A stretch of 64,000 nt of DNA from Callorhinus ursinus (lineage: Eukaryota > Chordata > Mammalia > Carnivora > Otariidae), in the NCBI RefSeq assembly GCF_003265705.1, contig NW_020312867.1:5991730-6055729 (forward strand). The letters run 5' to 3'. Below are positions 20,201 to 29,400 of the stretch, one piece after another. The position numbers and the translations under genes are program-made. A model generated the notes under the pieces. That model was not told the DNA's origin. It worked only from the letters and a program-made list of their open reading frames with translations, and searched no databases. The stretch's first letter is position 1; the number at the start of each line of letters is the position of its first letter.

Positions 20201-22350
20201 CCCAAGCAGGCTCCTGTCCTCCCTGTGCCGGGCTGAGCGGAAGGCTCATTCTTGCTGCCGGCAGTCAGGGGAGCTTCCTGGAGTTGGTGGTGCTTGACCT
20301 AAGCTTTGTAGATGGAAGGATCTGGCTCATCCAGGAGGCAAAGAGATCTAGGTGAGCCAGGGTGGGACAAGGAATTCACCTTCACCCACCCACCCAGCAT
20401 GGCCCCCATTGCACCTGCCCCTTCCAGCCCAACATGACACCTGGCAACTGCTGGGCCTTCTCCGGGGACCGAGGCCAGGTGACCATCCGACTGGCCCAGA
20501 AGGTCTACCTGTCCAACCTGACACTGCAGCACATCCCCAAGACCATCTCACTGTCGGGCAGCCTGGACACCGCTCCCAAGGACTTCGTCATTTACGTGAG
20601 CACGCCCCAGCAGGGAGCAAGGCTTGGCTAAGGGGACAGCCTCATATGGTGGGACTCCGGGCACTCCGTCTGCACAACCCACCAGGCTAGAGAGGCTGGC
20701 TGAGGCTTTGTCAAGGCTGAGGGTGGCCAGGTTCAGAGCTGATCACAGCCTTTGAGGATGGGCGATAAGCAGCTATTTTATTTCAAGCCAAGCTTTTCAG
20801 AGCCAGTTTGGTCTTCAGAGACCATTGACAAAGGAACTGAGGTCCAGAAAAGGGTCAGGGAAACACTCAAATCCTACAAGTCAGTGACAGAGTTAGAAGA
20901 GGACCCTCAGGCTTTTGATTCCCAGTCAAGTGCTCTTTCCTATCCATTATTCTGTGCTGCAGTGGAATGATGCCCCAAGAGGTAGGGAGTTCCCCATCCT
21001 GGGAGGTATGCAAGTCTCAGCTGGAGAGGGGCAGCACCCTCTGAAGGCCCTCCCCGTACCTGATACTTTCTCCTTGGTTCTGATTCTACAGGGCATGGAA
21101 GGGTCTCCCAGGGAGGAGGTGTTCCTGGGGGCATTTCAGTTTCAGCCGGAAAACATCATTCAGATGTTTCAGCTCCAGGTACCGGAGAAAAACTGCCCAT
21201 GTCGAGCACATATTGAACGTACACCATGTGCAGGGCTTTTCCCCAGGGAACCCCATTTTGTCGCCCCAGTAGCCTCGGGGGTGTACAACTGTCACTAGCT
21301 CACTTGACAAGTGAGGAAACTGAGGCTCAGAGCATGGAGCTACTGCCCAGGGCCAAAAGTGGGACCCCGATGAGATCCATCCAGCTTCTGGCAATACATC
21401 ATTCCCCCGACCTGCCCCGGAGCCCACACGCTGCAGTTCCTCCAGGGACAGCAGATGTGAAACAGGAGGGGCCCGCTGGGCCAGGGTTGCTGGCTTCCAA
21501 CTTAGCGTCTCCATCCTGGGAGACCCCGTTATCAGCTCCTGATCCAATGGAGGCCTGAAGGGGCGGAAGTTGGGAACAGAAGCAGGACACAAGGGGTAGC
21601 TGGTAGAATGGCCTTGAGACTCAGGCTGACACTGACCCAAACCCCGACCCCACAAATCTGCGTGATCTTGGGCCATTCCCTTCCTCTCTAGGCCTCAGGT
21701 TCCCCTTTGTAATTCCCTGGGAGGTTCAAAGCATCCAGTGAGATCTCAAAGGCCAAGGCCCCAGCTTTTGCACTGGGCTCCATCCCCTCTGGGGGGGGGG
21801 GCAAAAAGGGGAGAGGGCAGCACTCACTGAGCGTCTACCAGGTGGCAGGCCAGCTAGCTCCAGGATCTTGTTTCATGCCCACAGCAAACCTGGGAAACAG
21901 ATATTAACCCTCCCATCTTTCAGAGGGGGGAAACTGAGACCCCAAGGGGGGCAGTGATTTGCCCTGGGGTCCCACAGCCATATGTACCAGGGCCCCAAGG
22001 CTGGGACACTTTCTCAATCACAGTATATCCGTCCTTCTGGCCTCAGCACCTTCCATGCCAGCCCCTGAGTATCAATTTCCTGTGTGGCTTCAGGACAGTC
22101 CATTCTCCTCTCTGAGCCTCAGTTTACCCACCTGTGAAATGGGAGCCTTCCTTTCCACTTCCAAACACCCCTCTGGAAAGGCAGGGTGGAAGCCAATGGC
22201 TCCATGTCTGTGAGTCTCTTGCAGAACCAGCTTGCCCGAGCTTTTGGGGCTGTCAAGGTGAAGATATCGAGCAACTGGGGGAACCCACGCTTCACTTGCC
22301 TGTACCGAGTGCGTGTGCACGGCTCTGTGACCCCACCTAGAATGCCCTAG
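5210..22350 (+). CDS. SUN5: SUN5, complete 13-exon gene (SUN domain-containing protein 5)
   Basis: Coding exons 5210-5274, 6569-6627, 6841-6915, 7940-8009, 8830-8891, 12775-12824, 14199-14233, 14832-14940, 18917-18995, 19848-19963, 20428-20595, 21092-21178 and 22225-22350 total 1101 nt, or 366 aa plus stop, with every phase matching. SUN5 is a testis-specific SUN protein of the nuclear envelope. It anchors the sperm tail coupling apparatus to the head, and human mutations cause acephalic spermatozoa. The N-terminus is nucleoplasmic (residues 1-100), a membrane segment lies at about 103-117 ([12 protein letters not shown]), a short coiled coil at about 139-180, and the SUN domain at about 202-366. 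The SUN domain carries the family motif GNCWAF (Cys248) and [11 protein letters not shown] (Cys350). The ATG at 5210 begins [10 protein letters not shown], as in human. Nothing in the reading frame is broken; intron 10 uses a GC donor and the C-terminus is shortened. Confidence 0.95.
6569..6627 (+). CDS. SUN5: SUN5 coding exon 2
   Basis: Acceptor GTCCCCAG at 6561-6568. Encodes [19 protein letters not shown], aligning with human IAQRGRNTSRMAEDTSPNM. Donor A|GTGAGC at 6628. It abuts an MIR-like relic upstream. Confidence 0.85.
6841..6915 (+). CDS. SUN5: SUN5 coding exon 3
   Basis: Acceptor CTCTGCAG ending at 6840. Encodes [20 protein letters not shown] then LACV. Donor T|GTACGT at 6916, chosen because it gives the one-base phase needed by exon 4; an earlier GTGTGT in the same run would break the frame. 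Confidence 0.9.
7940..8009 (+). CDS. SUN5: SUN5 coding exon 4
   Basis: Acceptor CCCCTGCAG ending at 7939. Encodes [20 protein letters not shown] then TC plus part of Arg, matching human WFTCFACSLRTQAQQVLFNTCR. Donor AG|GTGAGA at 8010. Confidence 0.9.
8830..8891 (+). CDS. SUN5: SUN5 coding exon 5 (start of the membrane segment)
   Basis: Acceptor CTCTTCCAG ending at 8829. Encodes [20 protein letters not shown]. Donor G|GTACGT at 8892. The hydrophobic GVLVLCAF begins the single transmembrane helix. Confidence 0.93.
9345..10572 (-). repeat. L1 3' region, antisense, in SUN5 intron 5
   Basis: The plus strand reads as the reverse of L1 ORF2/3' UTR: 'ggctttattgaaatataattcgcatcc', 'agtggtttttagtgtattcacaaag', 'ttgccaaatttttttccaaagtagctgcacc', 'gatgttgagcatcttttcatggg'. 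It is split by a SINEC at 9889-10085. An old copy with no intact frame. Confidence 0.85.
9889..10085 (+). mobile_element. SINEC (tRNA-derived carnivore SINE) with TSD
   Basis: It starts GAGGCGCCTGGGTGGCTCAG and ends AAATAAATACATAAAATC plus an A-rich tail. The 14-bp direct repeat AAATTCTCTTGGGT at 9875-9888 and 10086-10099 is the target-site duplication. It is inserted in an older L1. Confidence 0.93.
10573..10776 (-). mobile_element. SINEC, antisense
   Basis: Poly-T side TTTTTTTAAAAAGATTTTATTTATTTATTTGAGAGAG, then the reverse of the tRNA-like head ending GAGCCACTGAGGCACCC. Confidence 0.88.
10778..12036 (+). repeat. L1 ORF2 fragment, sense, in SUN5 intron 5
   Basis: L1 ORF2 wording such as 'gcaggatacaagatcagtatg', 'atttctaaacacaagcaataaac', 'ccatgttcatggattggaaaac' and 'ccatatgcaaaaattaactcaaaaatgg'. 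Frames are broken. A SINEC lies within it. Confidence 0.88.
11240..11432 (+). mobile_element. SINEC with 13-bp TSD
   Basis: GGGGCGCCGGGGTGGCTCAG head and poly-A tail. TGACACTACTCCC is repeated at 11227-11239 and 11433-11445. Confidence 0.93.
12037..12228 (+). mobile_element. SINEC
   Basis: GGGACGCCTGGGTGGCTCAGT head and AAATAAATAAATACAATC tail with poly-A. No clear target-site duplication. Confidence 0.88.
12232..12430 (-). repeat. L1 fragment, antisense
   Basis: Reads like reverse L1: 'aagcatccagtcttttaccattaagtatgtt', 'ggctgtgggttttccataaatgg'. Confidence 0.7.
12545..12735 (-). repeat. MIR, antisense
   Basis: 'cccattttacagaggaggaaatttaggtatagagag ... gctgggatttgaatcc' is the reverse MIR core. 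It ends about 40 bp before SUN5 exon 6. Confidence 0.75.
12775..12824 (+). CDS. SUN5: SUN5 coding exon 6
   Basis: Acceptor CCCCACAG ending at 12774. Encodes [16 protein letters not shown] and finishes the membrane helix. Donor CAG|GTGAGT at 12825. Confidence 0.93.
13735..13858 (+). repeat. (TGGA)n microsatellite in SUN5 intron 6
   Basis: About 27 tetranucleotide units of GATG/TGGA with a few T-substituted units (GTTT, GTTG). Diverged TGGA-like words continue on both sides from about 13590 to 14130. On the reverse strand it gives a Ser-Ile-His-Pro repeating frame that is not a gene. Confidence 0.97.
14199..14233 (+). CDS. SUN5: SUN5 coding exon 7 (35-nt microexon)
   Basis: Acceptor CCCACCAG ending at 14198. 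Encodes [11 protein letters not shown] plus AG of Arg. Donor AG|GTAAGA at 14234. It matches human DDSINGPLQSLR and is too short for gene finders that rely on open frames. Confidence 0.92.
14305..14500 (+). repeat. MIR
   Basis: 'gctaagaatgtgggttctgctgtcagaccaacctaggtttaaatcccagctc ... tctctgggcctttgacttctc' is the MIR core in sense orientation. Confidence 0.8.
14832..14940 (+). CDS. SUN5: SUN5 coding exon 8 (coiled coil)
   Basis: Acceptor CTCCTAAG ending at 14831. Encodes [20 protein letters not shown] then a heptad-like [16 protein letters not shown]. Donor GAG|GTGAGA at 14941. The Met at 14833 replaces a Leu in human and is internal, not a start. Confidence 0.94.
14990..16160 (-). repeat. 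Old L1-class LINE, antisense, in SUN5 intron 8
   Basis: T-rich plus strand such as 'tatctttattttacccttgcatttgattgg' and 'gttgctgttgagaagtgtaatag', the reverse of an old L1 ORF1/5' segment. A second piece lies at about 17100-17520. Confidence 0.65.
16400..16570 (+). repeat. MER5-type (hAT-Charlie) DNA transposon relic
   Basis: 'agggcagtggttctcagagtgtgacc ... atcagcattacctggg ... gaaatacaaatcaatgggcc' matches the MER5A/B layout of a non-autonomous hAT element. Confidence 0.7.
17100..17520 (-). repeat. Old L1-class LINE, antisense (second piece)
   Basis: 'gaaactcatgtcctttagtcctaaaaagtg', 'cctgaactcatcctctattttcttccatttctcc', 'gttcttgttttatggatgcaatatc'. Same repeat body as 14990-16160, separated by other sequence. 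Confidence 0.65.
17590..18000 (+). repeat. Old interspersed repeat, family not assigned
   Basis: 'ctgccacacaacaaactgccccaaaacttggtggtgctaaac ... cacagcatggtagctggcttccaagagtg'. A recurring mammalian repeat body; I cannot name the family with confidence. Confidence 0.5.
18210..18338 (+). repeat. MIR, interrupted by a SINEC
   Basis: 'gtagctaagggcctaaacactgggaccaaactgcctggctctgcctcttaccagctgtgtgacc'. The 3' part resumes after the SINEC at about 18545. Confidence 0.8.
18340..18542 (+). mobile_element. SINEC in SUN5 intron 8
   Basis: GGGGCACCTGGGTGGCTCAGT head, CTCTGTCAAATAAATAAAG tail and poly-A. Inserted inside an MIR. Confidence 0.92.
18917..18995 (+). CDS. SUN5: SUN5 coding exon 9
   Basis: Acceptor GCCTCCTCAG ending at 18916. 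Encodes [20 protein letters not shown] then FALKSI. Donor G|GTAAGT at 18996. Leads into the SUN domain. Confidence 0.94.
19848..19963 (+). CDS. SUN5: SUN5 coding exon 10 (SUN domain start; GC donor)
   Basis: Acceptor CCAAACAG ending at 19847. Encodes [20 protein letters not shown] and on to QPPDVILE. The exon must end at 19963 before GCAGGG because the next exon begins with the conserved PNMTPGNCW. Reading through instead gives a stop at 19982-19984. No GT donor is available at that point. Confidence 0.93.
20428..20595 (+). CDS. SUN5: SUN5 coding exon 11 (SUN domain core)
   Basis: Acceptor CCCTTCCAG ending at 20427. It has 56 codons including [20 protein letters not shown] and [20 protein letters not shown]. 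Donor TAC|GTGAGC at 20596. The most conserved part of the gene. Confidence 0.96.
21092..21178 (+). CDS. SUN5: SUN5 coding exon 12
   Basis: Acceptor GATTCTACAG ending at 21091. Encodes [20 protein letters not shown] then NIIQMFQLQ. Donor CAG|GTACCG at 21179. Confidence 0.95.
22225..22350 (+). CDS. SUN5: SUN5 terminal coding exon 13
   Basis: Acceptor CTCTTGCAG ending at 22224. Encodes [20 protein letters not shown], then [21 protein letters not shown], then TAG at 22348-22350. The last residues after PPR differ from human, where about ten more residues follow; the relic of that tail is still readable downstream. Confidence 0.94.
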   Translation, partial: NQLARAFGAVKVKISSNWGNPRFTCLYRVRVHGSVTPPRMP

Positions 22351-22385
22351 AGAGCAGTCGAACTAGAGCCCCTACCCCAAGAGAG

Positions 22386-22391
22386 ATTAAA
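22386..22391 (+). promoter_or_regulatory. SUN5 poly-A signal ATTAAA
   Basis: ATTAAA lies 36 nt after the stop and overlaps the position of the ancestral TAA stop. The sequence after it turns T-rich (GTTTATTCTTC) and then becomes ordinary spacer. This predicts a very short 3' UTR. Confidence 0.6.
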
Positions 22392-22924
22392 GTTTATTCT
22401 TCACAGCTCAGCCCAAGACTGAGTGTCTTTTGGCTCCAAAGAGTGAGGGTGGGCTAACACGTGATGTCTGAGGCCACGGTTAGCAATTCTCCACCATGTC
22501 CCGAGTGTCCAGGCCCCCTCACAATAGCCCCACGAGGCCCCATGTCACAGATGGGGACAGTGAAGTCTCCAAGCAAAAACTAGCCAGAGGTCACAGCTCA
22601 CAAATGTTGCACCAGGATTTAAAGCTATGCAGTCTCACACCTGTACGTAAGCCATCTCCCTGGCTTCACGTCACGCTCCGCCCTGACCCAGGTGTGACCG
22701 TGGGCAAGACCCAGCCCTCCCAGGGCCTCAGTGTCCCCCTCTGTACAACAGAACAAGATTGTGGCTCTTGTATCAGATGAGGTGGGGGATGAGAAGTCCC
22801 ACCTTGTCCACCACAGAATGTTTCATCACACAGACCATCGACTGTGTGGCATTAGACAGGACACACACCCTCTCTGGACCTCACTTTTTCCAGGTATCAC
22901 ATATCTATTTCATGTTGTGCCTCC

Positions 22925-24165
22925 AAAGATGGTAAGTAAACAAAGTAAAAAGACAGCCCACAGAATGGGAGAAAATATTTGCAAATTATATATCTGATAA
23001 AGGATTCATATCCAGAATATATAAAGACTCCTAAAACTCAACCACCACCACAACAAAAACAATTCAAAAATGGGCAAAAGACTTGAATAGACATTTCTCT
23101 TAAGAAATATACAAATGGGGGCGCCTGGGTGGCTCAGTCCATTAAGCGTCTGCCTTCAGCTCAGGTCATGATGCCAGTGTCCTGGGATCGAGCCCCACGT
23201 CGGGCTCCCTGCTCAGTGGAGAGCCTGCTTCTCCCTCTCCCTCTGCCCCTCTCTCATGCCCTCTCTATTTCAAATGAATAGAATCTTTTAAAACAAACCG
23301 TGGTTGCCAAATACATTTTAAAAAAAGAAATATACAATTAAAAAAAAAGAAATTTACAAATGGCCAGTAAGCACAGTGAAGATCACTAATCATTAGAGAA
23401 ATGCAAATCAAAACTCCATTGAGATACCACCTCCCACCCATTAGGATGGCTACTATAAAAAAACCAAAATAAGAGTTGATGAGGAGGTGGAGAAATCAGA
23501 ACCCTGTGCACTGCTGGTGGGCACGTAAAATGACACAGCCACAGTGGAAAATAGCATGGTTATTCCTCAAAATATTAAAACTAGAATTGCAGTCTGATCC
23601 GGCAATCCCACATCTGGGTACATGCCCTGCAAGAACTGAAAGCAGGGTCTCAAAGAGGCATCTGAATACCCATGTTCACAGCGGCATTGTTCACAATAGC
23701 TAGAACATGGAAGCAACCCGTGTGTCCAACAACAGGTGAACAGACGAACAAAATATGACATGGACACACGTGGAATATTGTTCAGCTGGAAAAGGAAGGA
23801 AATTCTGCAATTGGCTCCAACATGGGTGAACCTGGAGGACATTATGCTAAATGAAATAAGGCAGTCACAGAAAGACAAACACGGCATGATTCCACTTATA
23901 TGAGCTACTGAGGGTGGTCAAATTCAGAGACAAGAAGTAGACTTGTTACCAAGGGCTGGGGGCAGGGGAGAATGGGGGGCTAAAGGTTTAATTATAGACA
24001 GTTTCAGTTCTACAAGACGGAACGAGCTATGGAGACGGCGGGTGATGATGGTTGCACATGATTATGAATATAGTTAATACCACTGAACTGCAAACTTTAA
24101 AATAGTTAAGATGGTAAATTTTATGTTATATGTATTTTACCACAGTAAAAATTTGCAAAAAAAAA
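22925..24165 (+). repeat. L1 3' end, sense, just downstream of SUN5
   Basis: 'cagaatgggagaaaatatttgcaaattatatatctgataaagg', 'gcaaatcaaaactccattgagataccacc', ending 'gtattttaccacagtaaaaatttgcaaaaaaaaaaa'. Frames are broken. A SINEC interrupts it at 23117-23324. Confidence 0.88.
23117..23324 (+). mobile_element. SINEC with 12-bp TSD
   Basis: GGGGGCGCCTGGGTGGCTCAG head. AAGAAATATACA is repeated at 23102-23113 and 23325-23336. Confidence 0.9.
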
Positions 24166-25318
24166 AAGCTATAAAATACCTTAAATCCTTTCATGGAGAC
24201 AATTTGGGATACTTTAGAAATGTAAGAAAATCCTATAAATTATGATAGCACATTCCATCATTACTGTGTACTATTAGAAAGGCAGATGTAAATTTTTTGA
24301 AGTTTCTCTTCCCTAAAGCAGTCACTCATTTTGCATGCATAATCTTTGCCTTAGCTGAGTCCCACTTGTTTAGTATTTACTCAAGAGCTTTCGGAAGTGC
24401 TAGAAACAGTTATCTAGTGTCAGTATCTACCCTGACTCCATCCACAGAGCTCTCAGCACAGAGCGTGGCACATAGTAGGCACTAGATAAAAGATCACCAA
24501 GGTGATTGTCAACCTCCATCCCCGGGTAGGGGGTAGGAGGCCCAGTTGTGGGGGGTGGGGGACATTGCCCCTAAGCAGGGCCCCAGGGGCGGGGACAGGC
24601 TGGCCAAGCTGGAAAGAACCCAGGGAATGGAGCCTACAAAGGAGGGGATTCATACAGGAAGGGGAAGGCAGATACAGAGGCTGGTAAGGGTCCAGCTGGG
24701 CGTTACAAGGATGGATAAGTCAGAAATATGTTAGTCTCCTGGGAGGGCGCCCTGGACTGGCACCTGTCCTCTTGCAGAATCTGTCCCTCTGGCCATCCGC
24801 CGGGCTCCTCACCAGCACCTGGCCCCAGGACCTGCCCTCCCATGGTCTCCACAGTGGGATGGCCTTCAAAGGGTCACCTCGTACTCCTGCCACCCGCCGG
24901 GCTGCTCTCCGCAATCGGTGGACCTGGTAGCCAACCCAGCATTATTTCTGTAGATTTTGTGAGAACCATTCTTGTGATTAAAAAGCTGCACCGTCCTGAG
25001 ATTTGATGAAAAGCAGAGCCATACACACCCCCACTTCCTCCCCCAAATGCCCCTCCCAGCCTCACTCAGCCATTCTACATGTTTTCTTCCAGTAATTTGT
25101 CTTTTAACTTTGTTGAACATGTATTTTGTTCAGCAGATATTTTTGAAAACTTTATGTAGTTAAATCATATTTTCCTTTATAGATTCTAAGTTGTATGCAT
25201 TTCAGGAAGGACCTGCCCAGTTCCAAGATTATAGCAATATGCTCCGACATTTCTACTGATTTTATTATATCTGCATATCTATATATGTGTTACAAATAGA
25301 AGAATAGATACATGATAG

Positions 25319-25847
25319 AATCAGAGAAAGACATGTATCATATGACCTCACCAATATGAGGGATTCTTAATCTCAGGAAACAAACTGAGGTTTGCTGCAG
25401 TGGTGGGGGGTGGGAGGGATGGGGTGTCTGGGTGACAGACACTGGGGAGGGTATGTGCTATGGTGAGCACTGTGAATTGTGCAAGACTGTTGAATCACAG
25501 ATCTGTACTTCTGAAACAAATAATGCAATATATGTTAAGAAAAAAAAAGAAGAAGAAGATCGCAGGAGGGGAAGAATGAAGGGGAGTAAGTCGGAGAGGG
25601 AGACGAACCATGAGAGACGATGGACTCTGAAAAACAAACTGAGGGTTCTAGAGGGGAGGGGGTGGGGGATGGGTTAGCCTGGTGATGGGTATTAAAGAGG
25701 GCACGTTCTGTGTGGAGCACTGGGTGTTATATGCAAACAATGAATCATGGAACACTACATCAAGAACTAATGATGTAATGTGTGGTGATTAACATAATAA
25801 AAAAAATGAATTCTTACTATGTGATGAACCCTAAAAAAAAAAAAAAA
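25319..25847 (+). mobile_element. 5'-truncated carnivoran L1 with perfect 18-bp TSD
   Basis: The 3' UTR of a carnivore L1: 'actgttgaatcacagatctgtacttctgaaac', a GAAGAAG purine stretch, 'gagggttctagaggggagg', 'gcactgggtgttatatgcaaac', then poly-A. AGAATAGATACATGATAG occurs at 25301-25318 and 25848-25865. No ORF is left. The intact duplication argues for a fairly recent insertion. Confidence 0.93.
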
Positions 25848-25884
25848 AGAATAGATACATGATAGGTGATGGATATGCTCTTTA

Positions 25885-26440
25885 GTGCACACACACACAG
25901 GCTTCAGATGTATAAAAGCTCTTTAATGCATCTGGAATTTATTTTTGTGCATGGTGTGAGGTAGGGATCTAGTTTAATTTTTATTAAGTGACTACCCAAA
26001 GGCCACAGTACAGTACCATTATTGAACAGACCATCTTTCCTCTGTAGCTTGGAAACAGGGTCAACACACAGCTTCTGGTCTCTCTCACTTCATTGAGCCC
26101 CCTGCCTCATCCTGCACCAACACCATATCCTTCGAGTTACTCTAGCTTTGGAGCATGTGTTGGTGTGTGCCATGATGAGCACCTCGCCCTTTATTTCTGC
26201 TTCCCATACACTTTCTCTGCCAGGCAAACTTTCCCATCCGCTTGTGTCAACCAAGTTGCATTTTTTAACAGTTGGACTGGCAGTGGATTTATGGATTCAC
26301 GTATGAAGAATAAATCTCTTGGCCACGTCAGTTCTTCTCTTCCTGGAACATGGAGTCTTTTCTCTGTGTCTTCAAGTTTTCCTTCAACAGCTTCAGTAAA
26401 GTGTCATTGCTTTCTTCATATGAATTCTGCACTTTTTTTT
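25885..26440 (-). repeat. L1 fragment, antisense
   Basis: 'gcatggtgtgaggtagggatctagtttaatttttatt ... attattgaacagaccatctttcc' is the reverse of L1 ORF2 wording. Confidence 0.7.
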
Positions 26441-26499
26441 TAATCAGATTTAATCCTGGATCTTTTACCAGTGGTAGGGTGATTATAAATGGGATCTTC

Positions 26500-29400
26500 A
26501 CCCTCAGTGACATTTTTCTATGGTGAGAGCAGCTGTGGAGGAAACCCCTGCTGTTTGACACTCATGTGGCACTTTTCCCTCCATGGTCCCCACCCTCTGG
26601 AGGACTCAAGTAAATTCTCCCCAGTGTTCTAGATGCACGCTCCTGTCACCCACAAGCATTCCGTAATGCACAAGTGTGTTCATCGCCACCACCTCATCTC
26701 ATCCCCACGGCACCCCCACAGATGAGGAGACGGGCACGGGAGAGGCAGAGAGACTTCCTGAGCTCACACGGTGGGTTACGGTGGAGCTGCAACGTTAACC
26801 CACCCCGCAGGCCCCGGGGGGCTTGCTCTCCCTTCAACCTTCCCACAGTCATTTCAAATTCCAGCAGGTTCGGGTGGACTGACTGTGGAACCATGAGTAG
26901 AGGGCAGGAACCCTGGGTTTTGTCCCAGCTGGACCCTAAGAGCAGCCTGACCTCCTCATGCCCCCCAGGCCCCCGGAGACAATCGCACAGCCGGCACAGA
27001 GAGGGCGTTCAATCCCTGGGGCGTTTTGTTCTTCATGAGGGCCAGCCACTGCTTCATCTCAGCCCCTGCCTGGATGACCAGGCTTCCCTTCATTCACCGT
27101 GGGTCTCCCCTTCACTTGCCTCACAGTCCATCCTCCAAGGTCAATAGGCCCTGGGTTGCGTGGTACAGGCCACAGCAAACGGTCCTCAGCACAGATAAGG
27201 AGACAGGCCCCAAGAGGGACCCAGTCTCATCCAAGACCCACGACAGAAACCTATTCAGCCCAGCAGGGGGTCAGAGGCTGTTCCTCCCTTGGGAGGGCTC
27301 CCTGCTGTGGCAGCATCCTGCAGGAGAACAAAGGCTACCTCTAGGCTTCCATCCCCCCCACCCCACACCCGGGTCCACAATGCACAAGGCTGGCTGCCTG
27401 CCCACCCCTCAGCCCACCCACGAGACTGGAGCAGGGAAGTGGGGCAGCCGGCCAAGGTGGGAGTAAGCTCTCTGTGGCGACCAAGGCGGACCGGAGGTAC
27501 TGAGTGCCAAACCACCCCCTAAGGCCCCCAGAGTGGTGCCTCCGATAAGCCTAGCTCAAGCCCCAGGATTTGAGCTAATCCTACTAATCCCTGGACACCA
27601 GGCTAGGTAGGGCAGATGGGAGAGGCCTCAGACTCTCTGAGACTCAGCGGCCCCCAGACCAGTGATAAGACAAAGCCCTGGGCCCCACCCCTGCCTGGCG
27701 CTCCCTCACTGTGTGACCTAGAGGAAGTCACCCTCCATTTCCCCATATGCACCCAGGAGATGCTAGTCCTCACCTCTTTCCCAGCCAATGGTGGACTGAG
27801 GCCCCCAAACCGCTGATGTGAGAGGTCCTTGTTGACTGTGGTGATGGGTATGAACCCCTCACATACAGAGTGAGCAAAGTACCACATTATTTCCTCGAGC
27901 CAAATCTAGCTTCAAGCTCCCATGCAGGCAGGCCAGTGGGAAATCCCACAATGGCCATTTTTCCCTCCCAGTGCTCTGGGGATGACTTAGGTCCAGAAAG
28001 GAGGAGCTGATGCTGCTAGTCTCCATGCGTCATGGTCACAGGCGAGGCACCTAGAAGGAAGCAACCCCATCTACCCCTCTTCCCACCCATGGGGCCCCAG
28101 GGCTTATGCGAAGCTCTGGGTGGCCTGAAAGGCTGGCCTAGACTCTGGGGCCCCCAGAATCCCTTCACCTTCCTGGTCTATGGACACACAGAAGTTGCTC
28201 ATTCCTCATGGTGGCAAAACACCTCCTGCTCTGTTCAGTTCTCAGGGGTGGTTCCCTGGGGCTGGTCTCCAGGAGGGGTCTGACCAGGGGAAGGAGGGGC
28301 TAGGCCAGCCTCCTGCCCCAGATCCCGGGAGCTTCTGCCCCCCAATACACAGCCCAGAGTCCGCTGAGCCCTCGGCTTTTGCAGTGGGTCTGAGGTGGGA
28401 AAGCGGAGGAGGGGGAGGCCTGGTCCCTCGCCAGGACTCAGAATAGCAAAGCTCCCCAGTGACCTCTCCTTTCTTTCCTTGCCAGCTTATCTACCATCAA
28501 CGCCACCAGCCAGCCATGTGCCCCTGACCTCCAGTAGGCCCCCTGGGACAGGACAGAAGTTCCCAAATAGTCCTTTCCAATTAGCACAGATATGCCCGGT
28601 GTCATCCCAGGAGGCTCCGAGACCCTGCGCTTTGTAAGGGTGGGTGAGAGATACAAATGACAAGTAACAAGCACCCTTCATGGAGGGCTGGCCCCGCGGG
28701 GCCTGGAGCTGGGCGCTTGCTGCATACCCCCACATCCACTTCTCCCACCAGCCACATGAGGGAAGTACAATGGGAGGAATTGAGGGAGAAGCGGCCCCCA
28801 TGTGGTCACTTGTGAACTGCAGAGCTGGAGTTCAAGTTCAAGGCTGGCTGTCTGGCTCTGGAGTCGCTGCTGGTGGCTGGGAAAGGAGGGATGGTAGGGG
28901 TAGGGGGTCTGAGGCCGTGGGTCCACAGGGAGGGTGAGGCAGGCAGTGCTGGGGCCCCCAACACCCAGCATGGCGAGGTCTCTCTTGCCGCCTATGTGAA
29001 ACTAAGGGAGCACCCCACCCCACATTGCCCTCCTGGGCTGAGCTGGGCCAGAGCAGGAGGTAGAAGTGGATCCCCCAAGGAAGGACTTTCTAACAGTCCA
29101 ACTCTGAGGGCCTAATGCCCCTGTCCCAAGAGGTGTGCAAGCCCAGGTGAGGGGGGTTTACTCGGAAGCCCAGAACTCTGTGGATTCTCACACCTGGTTT
29201 TAGAGGGGTTTCCTTCCCCCTCCTCCCTGAGGGGTCCTCGCCCTGGACTGCCTGTCAAGTACCACCCATTGGGATATTGGCATTTCTTACCTGAATCACC
29301 AGGAGGGGCTGCCTCACTTTCCAGTTGAGTTTCAAAGAGATTTAGCCACCGGCCCATGGTCACCTAGCCAGCCGAACCAGGAAGGCACCCCGGAGTGCCA

